Part shown: positions 50,545-61,862 of the stretch, piece by piece
Layout: every line of letters begins with the position of its first letter
Position numbering within the stretch: the stretch's first letter is position 1
Origin: Pseudomonas hamedanensis
Lineage (GTDB): Bacteria; Pseudomonadota; Gammaproteobacteria; Pseudomonadales; Pseudomonadaceae
Direction: 5' to 3'
Length of the DNA stretch: 64,000 nucleotides
Assembly: GCF_014268595.2 (NCBI RefSeq)
Contig: NZ_CP077091.1
Location: 146,501-210,500, forward strand
The notes under the pieces: model-generated
The model's database searches: none
What the model saw: only the letters and a program-made list of their open reading frames with translations
What the model was told of the DNA's origin: nothing
Made by a program: the position numbers and the translations under genes

Positions 50545-51102
50545 ATGCTCATCAGGTCCCTGACCCTGACATTCTTGCTGGCGATGGCCGGCCCCTTGTT
50601 CGCCGCCGACAGCGATTCACCCTTGGCCGGTGACGTCGGGCGCGCCCGGCCGCTGATCGTGATCGCCCAAAGCACGGTCGATCCGGTGTGGCTGAGCCTG
50701 AAGAAATCGCTGGAAGACCCGGCCAATAAAAAGGGCGTCGCCGACCGCAATATCAAGGTCTATACCATCCTCAGCATGTCCGGTCAGCTCGACGGCAAGG
50801 ACATGGGCCAGCAGGACACCATGGCGCTGTTGCGCTCACTGAAACTGGGCGCCGGTGCTTATCCGAAAGTGTTCCTGGTGGGCAAGGACGGCGAGACCAA
50901 GCTTTCGGCTTCGGGGGACGAAGCCAAGGCCCTGGACCTGAAGAAGATCTTCGAGACCATCGACGCCATGCCGATGGCCGAGAAAGAAGCCGCCGCTGCC
51001 GCCGCACAAGCACCCGCTGCCACCGAGCCAGAACCGGCCAAGGGCACGAAGCCGAGCAAACCGGCGAAGCCTGCCAAGCCGCCGCAAATGCCGGATGATT
51101 GA
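50545..51102 (+). CDS. Exported DUF4174 protein with Ala/Pro-rich tail
   Basis: 185 residues. A signal peptide (ending GPLFAADS) precedes a thioredoxin-like domain of the DUF4174 type (RPLIVIAQSTVDPVWLSLKK, DTMALLRSLKLGAGAYPKVF, LVGKDGETKLSASGDEAKAL) lacking CxxC. The last 45 residues are Ala/Pro/Lys-rich (EPEPAKGTKPSKPAKPAKPP) and probably disordered or envelope-bound. AAAAGGAG abuts an ATG at 50539 too closely, so the ATG at 50545 is preferred. Function unknown. Confidence 0.85.
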   Translation: MLIRSLTLTFLLAMAGPLFAADSDSPLAGDVGRARPLIVIAQSTVDPVWLSLKKSLEDPANKKGVADRNIKVYTILSMSGQLDGKDMGQQDTMALLRSLKLGAGAYPKVFLVGKDGETKLSASGDEAKALDLKKIFETIDAMPMAEKEAAAAAAQAPAATEPEPAKGTKPSKPAKPAKPPQMPDD

Positions 51103-51179
51103 TTGCGCACGGCGTGAATAAAGCACGTCCCTGTGTGTGGCAAAGCCCCCCAACAGGTTTTTGTGAAATGCACAGATCC

Positions 51180-51268
51180 TGTGGAGGAGCGAACCTGCTC
51201 GCGACAGCGGTTTACGAGCGCTGAGAAGTGACCGATTCAGCGCATTCGCAAGCAGACTCGCTCCCACA
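51180..51268. repeat. Decayed REPIN
   Basis: TGTGGAGGAGCGAACCTGCT and GCAAGCAGACTCGCTCCCAC keep the length and order of a REPIN, but each arm has several unpaired changes. It is the most degenerate copy in the window and probably an old insertion. It lies between the DUF4174 gene and ampC. Confidence 0.8.
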
Positions 51269-51284
51269 ATTCATCTACCGGCCA

Positions 51285-52451
51285 TTAGTCCACCAGTGCA
51301 CCGAAAATCGTATGCGCAATCTTCACGCGCTCGGCATTCGGATAATTCTTGTTGGCGAGAATCACGATGCCGATCTTTTGCGACGGCACGAACGCGACAT
51401 ACGCGCCAAACCCCCGGGTGGAGCCGGTTTTGTTGAACAGCACGTTCGCCGGTTCGGGCTGGGGCGGGGTCAGCCAGTCGGTTTTGTGCGCTTGCATCGC
51501 CATGGCTGTCGAGTTGCCGTTCAGCAACTTCTCCAGGCTGATCGGGTAGGCGTAGCGCTCCCAGCCCAGGCCCTGAGTCATGTCGCCGACGCGGTAGTAA
51601 CCGTTGTGGGTGAGGGCGATGGCTTTTTGCAGATCGGGCGCAAGGCTGGCCGGTTTCAGCTGGGCTTCGACGTAGCGCAGGAGGTCGGCGGCGCTGGTTT
51701 TCATGCCGTAGGCTTCGGCGTCCAGCGCGCCGGGGCTGACGCGTACCGGCTGGTCGGCGCTGTCATAGCCTTGGGCGTAGAGCTTCGATTGCGCTGGCGG
51801 CACGCTGAGGAAGGTGTGCTGCAAACCGAGTTTCGGCAGCAGAATTTGCGTCATCGCCTGATCAAAAGGTTGGCCCAGGCTTTTCGCCGCCAGATAACCG
51901 AACAAGCCCAGACTCGGGTTGGAATACTGGCGATGGCTACCGGCCGGATACTGCGGTTGCCACTGTTGGTAATAGCCGAGCATCTTGTCGGCCGAATCCG
52001 CCTCGGCGGGGAACTGCAGCGGTAGCCCGCCGGCGCTGTAGGTGCCCAGTTGCAGCACGCTGATGTTGTCGAACGCAGTGCCTTTGAGCGCCGGCCAAAG
52101 CGTGCTCGCCTTGCTCGACAGGTCCAGCTTGCCGGTCGCTTGAGCGTAACCGGCGAGGGTCGCGGTGAAGGTCTTGCTCACCGAACCGACTTCGAACAGG
52201 GTGTTTTCGCTGACCTTTTGCCCGCTGTCCCTGGCGGCGATACCGTAATTAAAGTAATGCGCCTGACCGTTGACCGTGAGGGCAACGCTCAGTCCGGCAA
52301 TGTTGTTGTGTTGCATCACTGGGGTAACGGCTTGCGTGACCAGTGCCTGCCACTGCGCCTCGGTCGGTGTGGCCGCCTGGCAGACAACGCTGCTGAAGAT
52401 CAAGGTGAAAGCGCTGTAGGAAAAGAGCTTGCTCGGCTTGAATGAACACAT
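51285..52451 (-). CDS. ampC: Class C beta-lactamase
   Basis: 388 residues with a signal peptide (about 1-26, FSSVVCQA). The class C active-site motifs are intact: SVSK at 90-93 (nucleophile Ser90, Lys93), YSN at 176-178 and KTG at 341-343. It hydrolyses cephalosporins in the periplasm. Length matches P. aeruginosa AmpC (397). ATG at 52451 was chosen over one at 52469 because it gives the standard signal peptide. It is divergent from an ampR-like gene, the arrangement in which AmpR represses or induces ampC in response to muropeptides from cell-wall recycling. Confidence 0.96.
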   Translation of the reverse strand: MCSFKPSKLFSYSAFTLIFSSVVCQAATPTEAQWQALVTQAVTPVMQHNNIAGLSVALTVNGQAHYFNYGIAARDSGQKVSENTLFEVGSVSKTFTATLAGYAQATGKLDLSSKASTLWPALKGTAFDNISVLQLGTYSAGGLPLQFPAEADSADKMLGYYQQWQPQYPAGSHRQYSNPSLGLFGYLAAKSLGQPFDQAMTQILLPKLGLQHTFLSVPPAQSKLYAQGYDSADQPVRVSPGALDAEAYGMKTSAADLLRYVEAQLKPASLAPDLQKAIALTHNGYYRVGDMTQGLGWERYAYPISLEKLLNGNSTAMAMQAHKTDWLTPPQPEPANVLFNKTGSTRGFGAYVAFVPSQKIGIVILANKNYPNAERVKIAHTIFGALVD

Positions 52452-52610
52452 AAATGAACCACTCTCCATGAGTGTCGATTGTCGTATGCCGCTACACTGC
52501 GGCTGATTTTTTATCGGTTGGCTGATCAGCGCCGCCAATGTAGGCACTGTTGCCACACTGGACAAACGATGAAATCTCGCATGAGCCATTAGAAAAATTT
52601 GGGGCTGGGC

Positions 52611-53483
52611 ATGATTCGACCGCAATTGCCGCTCAACGCACTGCGCGCTTTCGAAGCGTCGGCGCGCCATTTGAGTTTCACCCGCGCTGCCGTGGAACTG
52701 TGCGTGACCCAGGCGGCGGTGAGCCATCAGGTCAAAAGTCTGGAGGCGCAACTCAACGTGACCCTGTTCAAACGCCTGCCCCGCGGGCTGATGCTGACCA
52801 GCGAGGGGGAAACCTTGCTACCGGTGCTCAGCACCTCATTCGATCACATCGCGCAGATGCTTGAACGACTGGCCGGCGGGCAGTATCGGGAAATATTGAC
52901 GGTTGGCGTGGTGGGGACATTTGCCGTGGGCTGGCTGCTGCCGAGGCTGGCGGACTTCCGGGCGAAACATCCGCACATGGATTTACGCCTGTCGACCCAC
53001 AACAACCGCGTGGATGTGGCCGCGGAAGGGCTGGATTATGCGATTCGGTTTGGCGCCGGGGCGTGGCATGGCATCGAGGCAACGCGCTTGCTCGACGCGC
53101 CGCTGTCGGTGTTGTGCGTGCCGGAAATTGCCCGGCAATTGCAGTCGCCCGGGGATCTGTTGCGTCAGACCTTGCTGCGCTCCTATCGCACCGATGAATG
53201 GCCGGAGTGGTTCCACGCCGCCGGCCTCGCCACTCAGGCGCCACCGCCGCAGAGCATCGTCTTCGACTCGTCGCTGGCAATGATGGAGGCTGCATTGCAG
53301 GGCAGCGGGGTGGCGCTGGCGCCGCCGCTGATGTTCGCCCGACAACTGGCGGCGGATACGATCTGCCAGCCGTTCGCGATCGAGATCACGACGGGGAGTT
53401 ATTGGTTGACACGGTTGCAGTCGCGACCCGAAACGGCGGCGATGAAAGCGTTCAAGGAGTGGCTGGCGCAAATCTCCGGTTAA
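52611..53483 (+). CDS. ampR: LysR-type beta-lactamase regulator
   Basis: 290 residues. The start PLNALRAFEASARHLSFTRA, the HTH residues VTQAAVSHQVKSLEAQLNVT and the continuation FKRLPRGLMLTSEGETLLPV are nearly those of AmpR from P. aeruginosa. The effector domain binds cell-wall muropeptides. It is divergent from ampC with a 159-bp shared promoter region in which the AmpR site must lie. ATG at 52611; a TTG at 52599 is less likely. Without ampG or ampD nearby, induction depends on genes elsewhere. Confidence 0.94.
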   Translation: MIRPQLPLNALRAFEASARHLSFTRAAVELCVTQAAVSHQVKSLEAQLNVTLFKRLPRGLMLTSEGETLLPVLSTSFDHIAQMLERLAGGQYREILTVGVVGTFAVGWLLPRLADFRAKHPHMDLRLSTHNNRVDVAAEGLDYAIRFGAGAWHGIEATRLLDAPLSVLCVPEIARQLQSPGDLLRQTLLRSYRTDEWPEWFHAAGLATQAPPPQSIVFDSSLAMMEAALQGSGVALAPPLMFARQLAADTICQPFAIEITTGSYWLTRLQSRPETAAMKAFKEWLAQISG

Positions 53484-53494
53484 CACACACCCCA

Positions 53495-53585
53495 TGTAGG
53501 AGTGAGCCTGCTCGCGATAGCGGTGTGTCATTCACAATTTATGTTTACTGACACACCGCTATCGCGAGCAGGCTCACTCCCACAA
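53495..53585. repeat. REPIN
   Basis: Standard inverted doublet with inner arms GATAGCGGTGTGTCA and TGACACACCGCTATC. It starts 12 bp after the ampR stop and forms the left border of the tandem array that follows. Confidence 0.95.
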
Positions 53586-54252
53586 TGACCGGGCCTGCCC
53601 ACAACATTTGTGTTCGGCCCAAAACCCTGTGGGAGCCGGGCTTGCCCGCGAAAGCGCACGATCAGTCCACATCTTCATTGACTGACTCACCGCCTTCGCG
53701 AGCAGGCTCGCTCCTACAATGGCCGGGTCCGGCCACATATTTGTGTTCGGCCCAAAAACCTGTGGGAGCCGGGCTTGCCCGCGAAAGCGCAAGATCAGTC
53801 GACACATTCGTTGACTGGCTCACCGCTTTCGCCAGCAGGCTCGCTCCCACAATGACCGGGTCTGCCCACAACATTTGTGTTCGGCACAAAACCCTGTGGG
53901 AGCCGGGCTTGCCCGCGAAAGCGCTAGACCAGTCGACACATTCGTTGACTGGCTCACCGCCTTCGCCAGCAGGCTCGCTCCCACAATGACCGGGTCTGCC
54001 CACAACATTTGTGTTCGGCACAAAACCCTGTGGGAGCCGGGCTTGCCGGCGAAAGCGCTAGACCAGTCGACACATTCGTTGACTGATTCACCGCTTTCGC
54101 GAGCAGGCTCACTCCTACAATGACCGGGTCTGCCCACAACATTTGTGTTCGGCCCAAAACCCTGTGGGAGCCGGGCTTGCCCGCGAAAGCGCTAGATCAG
54201 TCGACACATCATTGACTGGCTCACCGCCTTCGCGAGCAGGCTCGCTCCCACA
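53586..54252. repeat. Tandem array of five REPINs, about 134-bp period
   Basis: Five units begin with TGTGGGAGCCGGGCTTGCC at 53628, 53761, 53895, 54029 and 54163. Each unit consists of a REPIN whose loop reads CAGTCGACACATTCGTTGAC with small changes, followed by the conserved spacer TGACCGGGTCTGCCCACAAC-ATTTGTGTTCGGC. Units differ at a few positions per copy (for example TTGCCGGCG for TTGCCCGCG in the fourth), so duplication is recent but not brand new. The left arm (GAGCCGGGCTTGCCCGC) differs from the right arm (GCGAGCAGGCTCGCTCC). The array fills the 793-bp gap between ampR and gudD. Confidence 0.95.
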
Positions 54253-54276
54253 GTGGGTATCAGTGCATCTGCAGAT

Positions 54277-57007
<2,731 letters not shown>

Positions 57008-57347
57008 TGATTATTTTTATGCGGGTAGGGCTGGGTGTTGCGTTGTTGATAGACATCATACAACTGAATTTTTTTTTCCTACAAGTGCGGTTTGACGATT
57101 AAATTCATTTGAGCAGATCTTTGGTTATGCTTTTTTAACTAAAGTCGCCGTTTTTAAGGGCTTTCAGGCAGGTTGGGCGAGCGGTGTCCAAGCGTGCGAG
57201 CTGCCCTGCGGCGTAACGGCTTGTTGATTCGCCGTTGTTGTTTTGAGTGTTGTCATACAAGTTGATGGCGTGGTTAGCGCTAAAATCGATCTCAATACTG
57301 ATCAACGCAGTGCTACGATCCATAAGCCCTGTTCGCCGGAATCGACC
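57008..57347. promoter_or_regulatory. Divergent promoter region of gudP and the GntR regulator
   Basis: 340 bp, AT-rich near 57055-57140. TTGTCATACAA at 57250-57260 fits the FadR-subfamily consensus TNGTNNNACNA exactly; a weaker related site ACATCATACAA lies at 57053-57063. These are the expected operators for the adjacent regulator, one near each start. No gene or repeat is present. Confidence 0.55.
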
Positions 57348-58061
57348 ATGCAAGAAGACCTCGACGCGCCCGCGCGCAAACGCACGCACAACCTCGCTCA
57401 CGACCTGGTGGAAAAACTCACCCAGAGCATCCTGCTCGGACAGATGTTGCCCGGTGACAAGCTGCCTTCCGAGAATTCCATCGTTCAAGAACACGGCGTC
57501 AGCCGCACGGTGGTGCGCGAGGCGATTTCCAAGTTGCAGGCTTCAGGGCTGGTCGAGACGCGCCACGGCATCGGCACGTTTGTCATTGAACGCGCGCCTG
57601 AGCAGGGCTTGCGTTTGAATGTCGACACGGCACTCGGTGTGCGCAGCATTCTCGAATTGCGCCTGGGCCTGGAGACGCAGGCGGCTGCACTGGCGGCGCA
57701 ACGGCGCACAGAGCAGCAATTGCTGCAAATGCGTCAGGCGCTGGATGATTATCAACGGCTGCTCGACAACAACGACAGTTGCGTGGAAGCCGATCGGCGT
57801 TTTCATCTATTGATTGCCGAGGCCACCGGTAACGTCTGCTTCAGCGAGATCATGCAGCACTTGGGCAGTGCGATGATCCCGCGCAATCGACTCAATGCCG
57901 CCGAGCGCGGGGCGGCGGATCTGAGCAAGCTCGGGCAACTGGCGAATCTGGAGCATGAGGCGATTCTCAATGCGATCAAGCGTCAGGATCCGGATGCCGC
58001 GCGCGCGGCGATGTGGCTGCACCTGACCAATAGCCGCGACCGGTTTATCGCCCAAGGATGA
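57348..58061 (+). CDS. GntR-family (FadR/FCD) regulator of the glucarate genes
   Basis: 237 residues. The N-terminal winged helix has LPGDKLPSENSIVQEHGVSR and VVREAISKLQASGLVETRHG; the C-terminal helical FCD domain has RSILELRLGLETQAAALAAQ and the metal-site histidine region DRRFHLLIAEATGN, with EHEAILNAIKRQDPDAARAA near the end. FCD regulators bind sugar acids and other small carboxylates and usually repress neighbouring catabolic genes. Divergent orientation to gudPD and a matching FadR-type site between them support that role. Confidence 0.92.
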   Translation: MQEDLDAPARKRTHNLAHDLVEKLTQSILLGQMLPGDKLPSENSIVQEHGVSRTVVREAISKLQASGLVETRHGIGTFVIERAPEQGLRLNVDTALGVRSILELRLGLETQAAALAAQRRTEQQLLQMRQALDDYQRLLDNNDSCVEADRRFHLLIAEATGNVCFSEIMQHLGSAMIPRNRLNAAERGAADLSKLGQLANLEHEAILNAIKRQDPDAARAAMWLHLTNSRDRFIAQG

Positions 58062-58152
58062 CGCCGCTGGTCTGATGCGTCGCACGCTGTCGTCAGTCGC
58101 GTTTCCAACGACTATGGCCCGGGTGTTCCGGGTGTTTTTCGTGAGGTGCACG

Positions 58153-58383
58153 ATGGCTGACGATTCGTTGTTTCCGGGCGGCATTGCGCCCACCGACCAG
58201 ACCCGCCCGGTGTCCGGCATCGACGAGCCGACCCTGAGCGATCACGACGCGCCGCCGGGCATGGATCCGGGACGCGATCCATTGAGTGATGCCGACCGGC
58301 CGGATGACTGGAAAGATCCGCCGGCGGACGACGAGGTGCCGCCAGCGGATGAGCCGACACCGTTGTCGGATGATCGACGCTAA
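58153..58383 (+). CDS. Small acidic Pro/Asp-rich protein
   Basis: 76 residues, one third of them Asp, Glu or Pro, with only a few hydrophobic residues (start MADDSLFPGGIAPTDQTRPV; later DRPDDWKDPPADDEVPPADE). It is predicted to be disordered and very acidic, with no signal peptide. GAGGTGCACG precedes the ATG. Low-complexity proteins of this type occur in fluorescent pseudomonads; no function is known to me. It may be co-transcribed with the GntR gene, whose stop is 91 bp upstream. Confidence 0.65.
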   Translation: MADDSLFPGGIAPTDQTRPVSGIDEPTLSDHDAPPGMDPGRDPLSDADRPDDWKDPPADDEVPPADEPTPLSDDRR

Positions 58384-58419
58384 CAGGCGATTCGCGCTAT
58401 TGATGGTCGCCTTGTAGGG

Positions 58420-58496
58420 CCTCATCGCGAGCAGGCTCACTCCTACAATACGGGTACACCACAGAACATTGTAGGAGTGAGCCTGCTCGCGATAGC
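58420..58496. repeat. Close-spaced inverted REP pair
   Basis: CCTCATCGCGAGCAGGCTCA and TGTAGGAGTGAGCCTGCTCG form a tail-to-tail pair around a loop with CGGGTACACCACAGAACATT. It lies between the acidic protein gene and the convergent U32 gene. Confidence 0.9.
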
Positions 58497-58604
58497 TGAA
58501 TATAATTCACCGAAATCCTCAGTCAGCCCGAAGCTGCTCGAACCGCTCCAGGCCCATGCCTCACATCCAACGCCAACCCACTCATCAACCGATGAGGCGG
58601 CTTT

Positions 58605-59936
58605 TCATCCCCCACGCAAATCGCGCATCAACAAGCCAAACCGCAAATCCACCGCATCCGGGATCGGCACATACACCGTATGCCCGTCACCCGGTGCGAC
58701 CTCGATTGCCTCGCCGGTGAGGCTCTGCAACTGGTGCAGATCAAAATGGAAATTGCCCTTGGGCGTCATCAATTCCAGATGATCGCCCAGGGCAAAACGG
58801 TTTTTCACTTTCACTTCGGCCAGGCGATCCCGGCGCTCACCGGTCAGTTCACCGACAAACTGCTGACGCTCCGAAACCGAGCTGCCGTGCTGATAGTTCT
58901 GGTATTCGTCGTGCACATGCCGACGCAGAAAACCTTCGGTGTAGCCGCGCTGGGCCAGCGACTCGAGGTCGGTCATCAAGCTGCGATCGAACGCGCGGCC
59001 GGCCACGGCGTCATCGATGGCGCGGCGATACACCTGAGTGGTGCGCGCGCAGTAGAAGTGCGATTTGGTCCGGCCTTCGATTTTCAATGAATGCACGCCC
59101 ATGCGCGTCAGGCGTTCGACGTGCTGCACGGCACGCAGGTCTTTGGCGTTCATGATGTAAGTGCCGTGTTCGTCTTCGAAGGCTGGCATCAAGTCGTCGG
59201 GACGGCTGGCTTCCTGCAACAGAAACACCTGATCGGTCGGTGCGCCGAGACCCAGGGTCGGCTCGGGCTGGAAGGGCTGGACGATCTCGCCGAGCTGATT
59301 TTCCGTGGCCTCCTGCGCTGAATATTTCCAGCGGCAAGCGTTGGTGCAAGTGCCTTGATTGGCATCGCGTTTGTTCATGTAGCCGGACAGCAGACAGCGC
59401 CCGGAATAGGCCATGCACAGCGCGCCATGGACGAACACTTCCAGCTCCATGCCCGGCATGTGCTCGCGGATCTCGGCGATTTCTTCCAGCGATAACTCCC
59501 GCGACAGAATGATCCGGGTCAACCCTTGCTGCTGCCAGAATTCGACGCTGGCCCAGTTCACCGTGTTGGCCTGCACCGAGAGATGGATCGGCATCTGCGG
59601 GAAGTGCCGGCGCACCAACATGATCAACCCCGGGTCGGACATGATCAGTGCGTCCGGGGCCATTTCGATCACCGGCGCCAGATCCTTGAGAAAAGTTTTC
59701 AGCTTGGCATTGTGCGGCGCGATGTTGACCACCACGTAGAAGCGTTTGCGCTGAGCCTGCGCCTCTCGAATGCCCACGGCCAGATTGGCGTGGTCGAATT
59801 CGTTATTACGCACGCGCAGGCTGTAGCGCGGTTGCCCGGCATACACCGCATCGGCGCCGTAGGCGAAGGCATAGCGCATGTTCTTCAGGGTGCCGGCAGG
59901 GGCGAGCAGTTCGGGGGCGGCGAGGGTCGCAAGCAT
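58605..59936 (-). CDS. trhP: U32 peptidase-family tRNA hydroxylation protein
   Basis: 443 residues (E. coli YegQ/TrhP 453). It starts PELLAPAGTLKNMRYAFAYG, the U32 signature, and contains the cysteine-rich iron-sulfur segment CMAYSGRCLLSGYMNKRDAN and QGTCTNACRWKY. TrhP works with prephenate-dependent hydroxylation of uridine 34 in tRNA; older annotations call it a collagenase-like protease. The gene is monocistronic, with a REP pair downstream. A shortened C-terminus relative to E. coli is possible. Confidence 0.9.
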   Translation of the reverse strand: MLATLAAPELLAPAGTLKNMRYAFAYGADAVYAGQPRYSLRVRNNEFDHANLAVGIREAQAQRKRFYVVVNIAPHNAKLKTFLKDLAPVIEMAPDALIMSDPGLIMLVRRHFPQMPIHLSVQANTVNWASVEFWQQQGLTRIILSRELSLEEIAEIREHMPGMELEVFVHGALCMAYSGRCLLSGYMNKRDANQGTCTNACRWKYSAQEATENQLGEIVQPFQPEPTLGLGAPTDQVFLLQEASRPDDLMPAFEDEHGTYIMNAKDLRAVQHVERLTRMGVHSLKIEGRTKSHFYCARTTQVYRRAIDDAVAGRAFDRSLMTDLESLAQRGYTEGFLRRHVHDEYQNYQHGSSVSERQQFVGELTGERRDRLAEVKVKNRFALGDHLELMTPKGNFHFDLHQLQSLTGEAIEVAPGDGHTVYVPIPDAVDLRFGLLMRDLRGG

Positions 59937-60089
59937 AGTGTCGGTCGCAAAAGCCGCGCAGGGTAGGGCAGGCGGGGCGAGGATTCATTGATCTGGATCT
60001 ATGCTCCATGAATAAAGATGGCACTCGCGCGCACCGCGGCTGACTAAGGGGTGCGGGCGTGCGTGACGCCTGACTGACATGGATCGGAC

Positions 60090-61151
60090 ATGAACGAAAA
60101 GAGCTTGCAATTCAAATCCCTGACCGTGCTGTTGGTGCTGGTCACAGTGGCCTTTATCTGGATTCTGCTGCCGTTCTACGGCGCGGTGTTCTGGGCGGTC
60201 ATCCTCGGCATTCTGTTCGCGCCGATACAGCGCAAGTTACAGCTGAAATTCGGCTGGCAACGCAACCTGACATCGCTGTGCACGCTGAGTCTGTGTCTGG
60301 TGATCGCGATTCTGCCGGTGATCATCGTCAGCATCTTGCTCGTGCAAGAGGGGGCGACGGTCTACAAGAATATCGAAAGCGGTCAGTTGGACATCGCCGC
60401 GTATCTGGCGCAGTTCAAGCAGAGCCTGCCGCCGTATTTCCAGAATCTGCTCGATCGTTTCGGCATGGGCGAACTCGACAGCCTGCGCGAGAAAATCGTC
60501 AAGACTGCAATGCAGGGCAGTCAGGTGTTGGCCACGCAGGCGTTCAGTTTCGGCCAGGGCACGTTCGAGTTCGTGGTGAGCTTTTTCATAATGCTGTATC
60601 TGCTGTTTTTCTTTCTGCGTGACGGCCCCGAACTGGCGCGCAAGATGCGCACCGCCGTGCCGCTGGAGGAAAACCACAAGCGCCGTCTGCAATTGAAGTT
60701 CAACCGGGTGGTGCGTGCGACGGTCAAGGGCAATGTGCTGGTGGCCGTGACGCAAGGTGCGCTGGGTGGGGCGATTTTCTGGTTTCTCGACATCCCCAGC
60801 GCGTTGCTGTGGGCGGTCTTGATGGCTTTTCTGTCGCTGTTGCCAGCGGTCGGCGCGGGGATTGTCTGGGCGCCGGTGGCGGTTTACTTCCTGCTCAGCG
60901 GGATGATCTGGCAGGGCGTGGTGCTGGCGGGGTTCGGTGTTTTCGTGATCGGCTTGGTGGACAACGTGTTGCGCCCGATTCTGGTGGGCAAGGACACGAA
61001 AATGCCGGACTACCTGATTCTGGTTTCGACCCTCGGCGGCCTGGCGGTATTTGGTCTTAACGGCTTTGTGATCGGGCCGTTGATTGCCGCGTTATTTCTG
61101 TCGAGCTGGGCGCTGTTCGTCGAAACCAAACCCAAGGTGCAACTGCCTTAG
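60090..61151 (+). CDS. AI-2E family transporter
   Basis: 353 residues with about seven to eight membrane segments. Features are LLPFYGAVFWAVILGILFAP, a long amphipathic middle part (LAQFKQSLPPYFQNLLDRFG), then RATVKGNVLVAVTQGALGGA and LPAVGAGIVWAPVAVYFLLS, followed by DNVLRPILVGKDTKMPDYLI. This is the UPF0118/AI-2E family. Despite the name, members also act as sodium/proton antiporters; the substrate here is unknown. It ends four bases into the convergent small gene at 61148. Confidence 0.92.
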   Translation: MNEKSLQFKSLTVLLVLVTVAFIWILLPFYGAVFWAVILGILFAPIQRKLQLKFGWQRNLTSLCTLSLCLVIAILPVIIVSILLVQEGATVYKNIESGQLDIAAYLAQFKQSLPPYFQNLLDRFGMGELDSLREKIVKTAMQGSQVLATQAFSFGQGTFEFVVSFFIMLYLLFFFLRDGPELARKMRTAVPLEENHKRRLQLKFNRVVRATVKGNVLVAVTQGALGGAIFWFLDIPSALLWAVLMAFLSLLPAVGAGIVWAPVAVYFLLSGMIWQGVVLAGFGVFVIGLVDNVLRPILVGKDTKMPDYLILVSTLGGLAVFGLNGFVIGPLIAALFLSSWALFVETKPKVQLP

Positions 61152-61330
61152 GCCCGGAACGCACCGGCGCCGATCTGTTGCGACAGCGCCTGGGCAGCGG
61201 GCAGCGAAGTGAGCGGGCCGCTGATCGGCTCGCCGTCGCGCACCAGATACCAGCAGGCAAGCAGCCCCGACGCCCTGAGCGCAGCGGGAACGGCGCTGCC
61301 GATAACCGACATGATTTGAACCTGAGCCAT
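61148..61330 (-). CDS. Small hypothetical protein
   Basis: 60 residues starting MAQVQIMSVIGSAVPAALRA with a mildly hydrophobic N-terminus and DGEPISGPLTSLPAAQALSQ near the end. The ATG at 61330 follows GGAGGTTACGCGTC, a good ribosome site at 10 bases; a longer frame from 61414 is unsupported. The last bases overlap the AI-2E transporter gene. I do not recognise the family. Confidence 0.6.
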   Translation of the reverse strand: MAQVQIMSVIGSAVPAALRASGLLACWYLVRDGEPISGPLTSLPAAQALSQQIGAGAFRA

Positions 61331-61435
61331 GACGCGTAACCTCCATCCATCTGATGGGGCTACCTTAGGGACTCGTCGGCCCGACGGACAATCAACGCTT
61401 TCGATAGTGGTCATTGATGCCAGTGAGGTCTGGCG

Positions 61436-61630
61436 TCAGTCGACCACCTGATCGAGCATATGCACGACTTCGCGCTCGTTGAGCAGTCCTTTGTGCACCA
61501 GGTTCTCGGCCAGCAACGAAAGAAACTTGGCGCAGCGATGGCCTTCCAGGTGCTTGAGCTCGGTGAGTGCGCTGTACACCTTGCTTGAGGTGCACAAACC
61601 GACAATGCGGTGCGGGTTCTGTGTGGGCAT
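61436..61630 (-). CDS. Small hypothetical protein
   Basis: 64 residues from ATG at 61630, which has AAGGA seven bases upstream; the in-frame ATG at 61693 has no ribosome site and would make 85 residues. The protein is soluble and helical (CTSSKVYSALTELKHLEGHR, FLSLLAENLVHKGLLNEREV). AACAACAA lies just before the Shine-Dalgarno sequence, as in galM and gudD. Family unknown. It precedes another small gene on the same strand. Confidence 0.65.
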   Translation of the reverse strand: MPTQNPHRIVGLCTSSKVYSALTELKHLEGHRCAKFLSLLAENLVHKGLLNEREVVHMLDQVVD

Positions 61631-61822
61631 ACCGTCGTCCTTGTTGTTATCAACCTGTTGTTTACGGACGGATTCAGATTGCGGTTCCGTCATGACAAAG
61701 AGGTGACCGTTTGATGAAAAAAGTCAGAGCGGTCAAAACCATCATGACGACTTTAGCCGCTGAAACTGTCCTCACAGCGACCTTGGCGAGATTTTTTCAG
61801 ACCTTCGCCGACCAACGGTCAT

Positions 61823-61852
61823 AAAAAAGCCCCGCTGAAAAAGCAGGGCTTG
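61823..61852 (-). terminator. Rho-independent terminator of the PVYVQ-repeat gene
   Basis: On the minus strand AAGCCCTGCTTTTTCAGCGGGGCTT ends in six T residues. It starts 11 bp past the stop at 61863. The stem has 8 to 9 paired bases with one mismatch. Confidence 0.85.
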
Positions 61853-61862
61853 GCTCGCTGGA

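Noticed and set aside
53585..53989. Open frames of 100-130 residues with repeated peptides such as VGAGLARESA
   Set aside because: They are translations of the tandem REPIN array; repeat symmetry, not coding selection, keeps them open on both strands.
53586..54252. Possible CRISPR array
   Set aside because: The whole 134-bp unit including the spacer is conserved and each unit contains an inverted REP pair; spacers in CRISPR would be unique and short. No cas gene is present.
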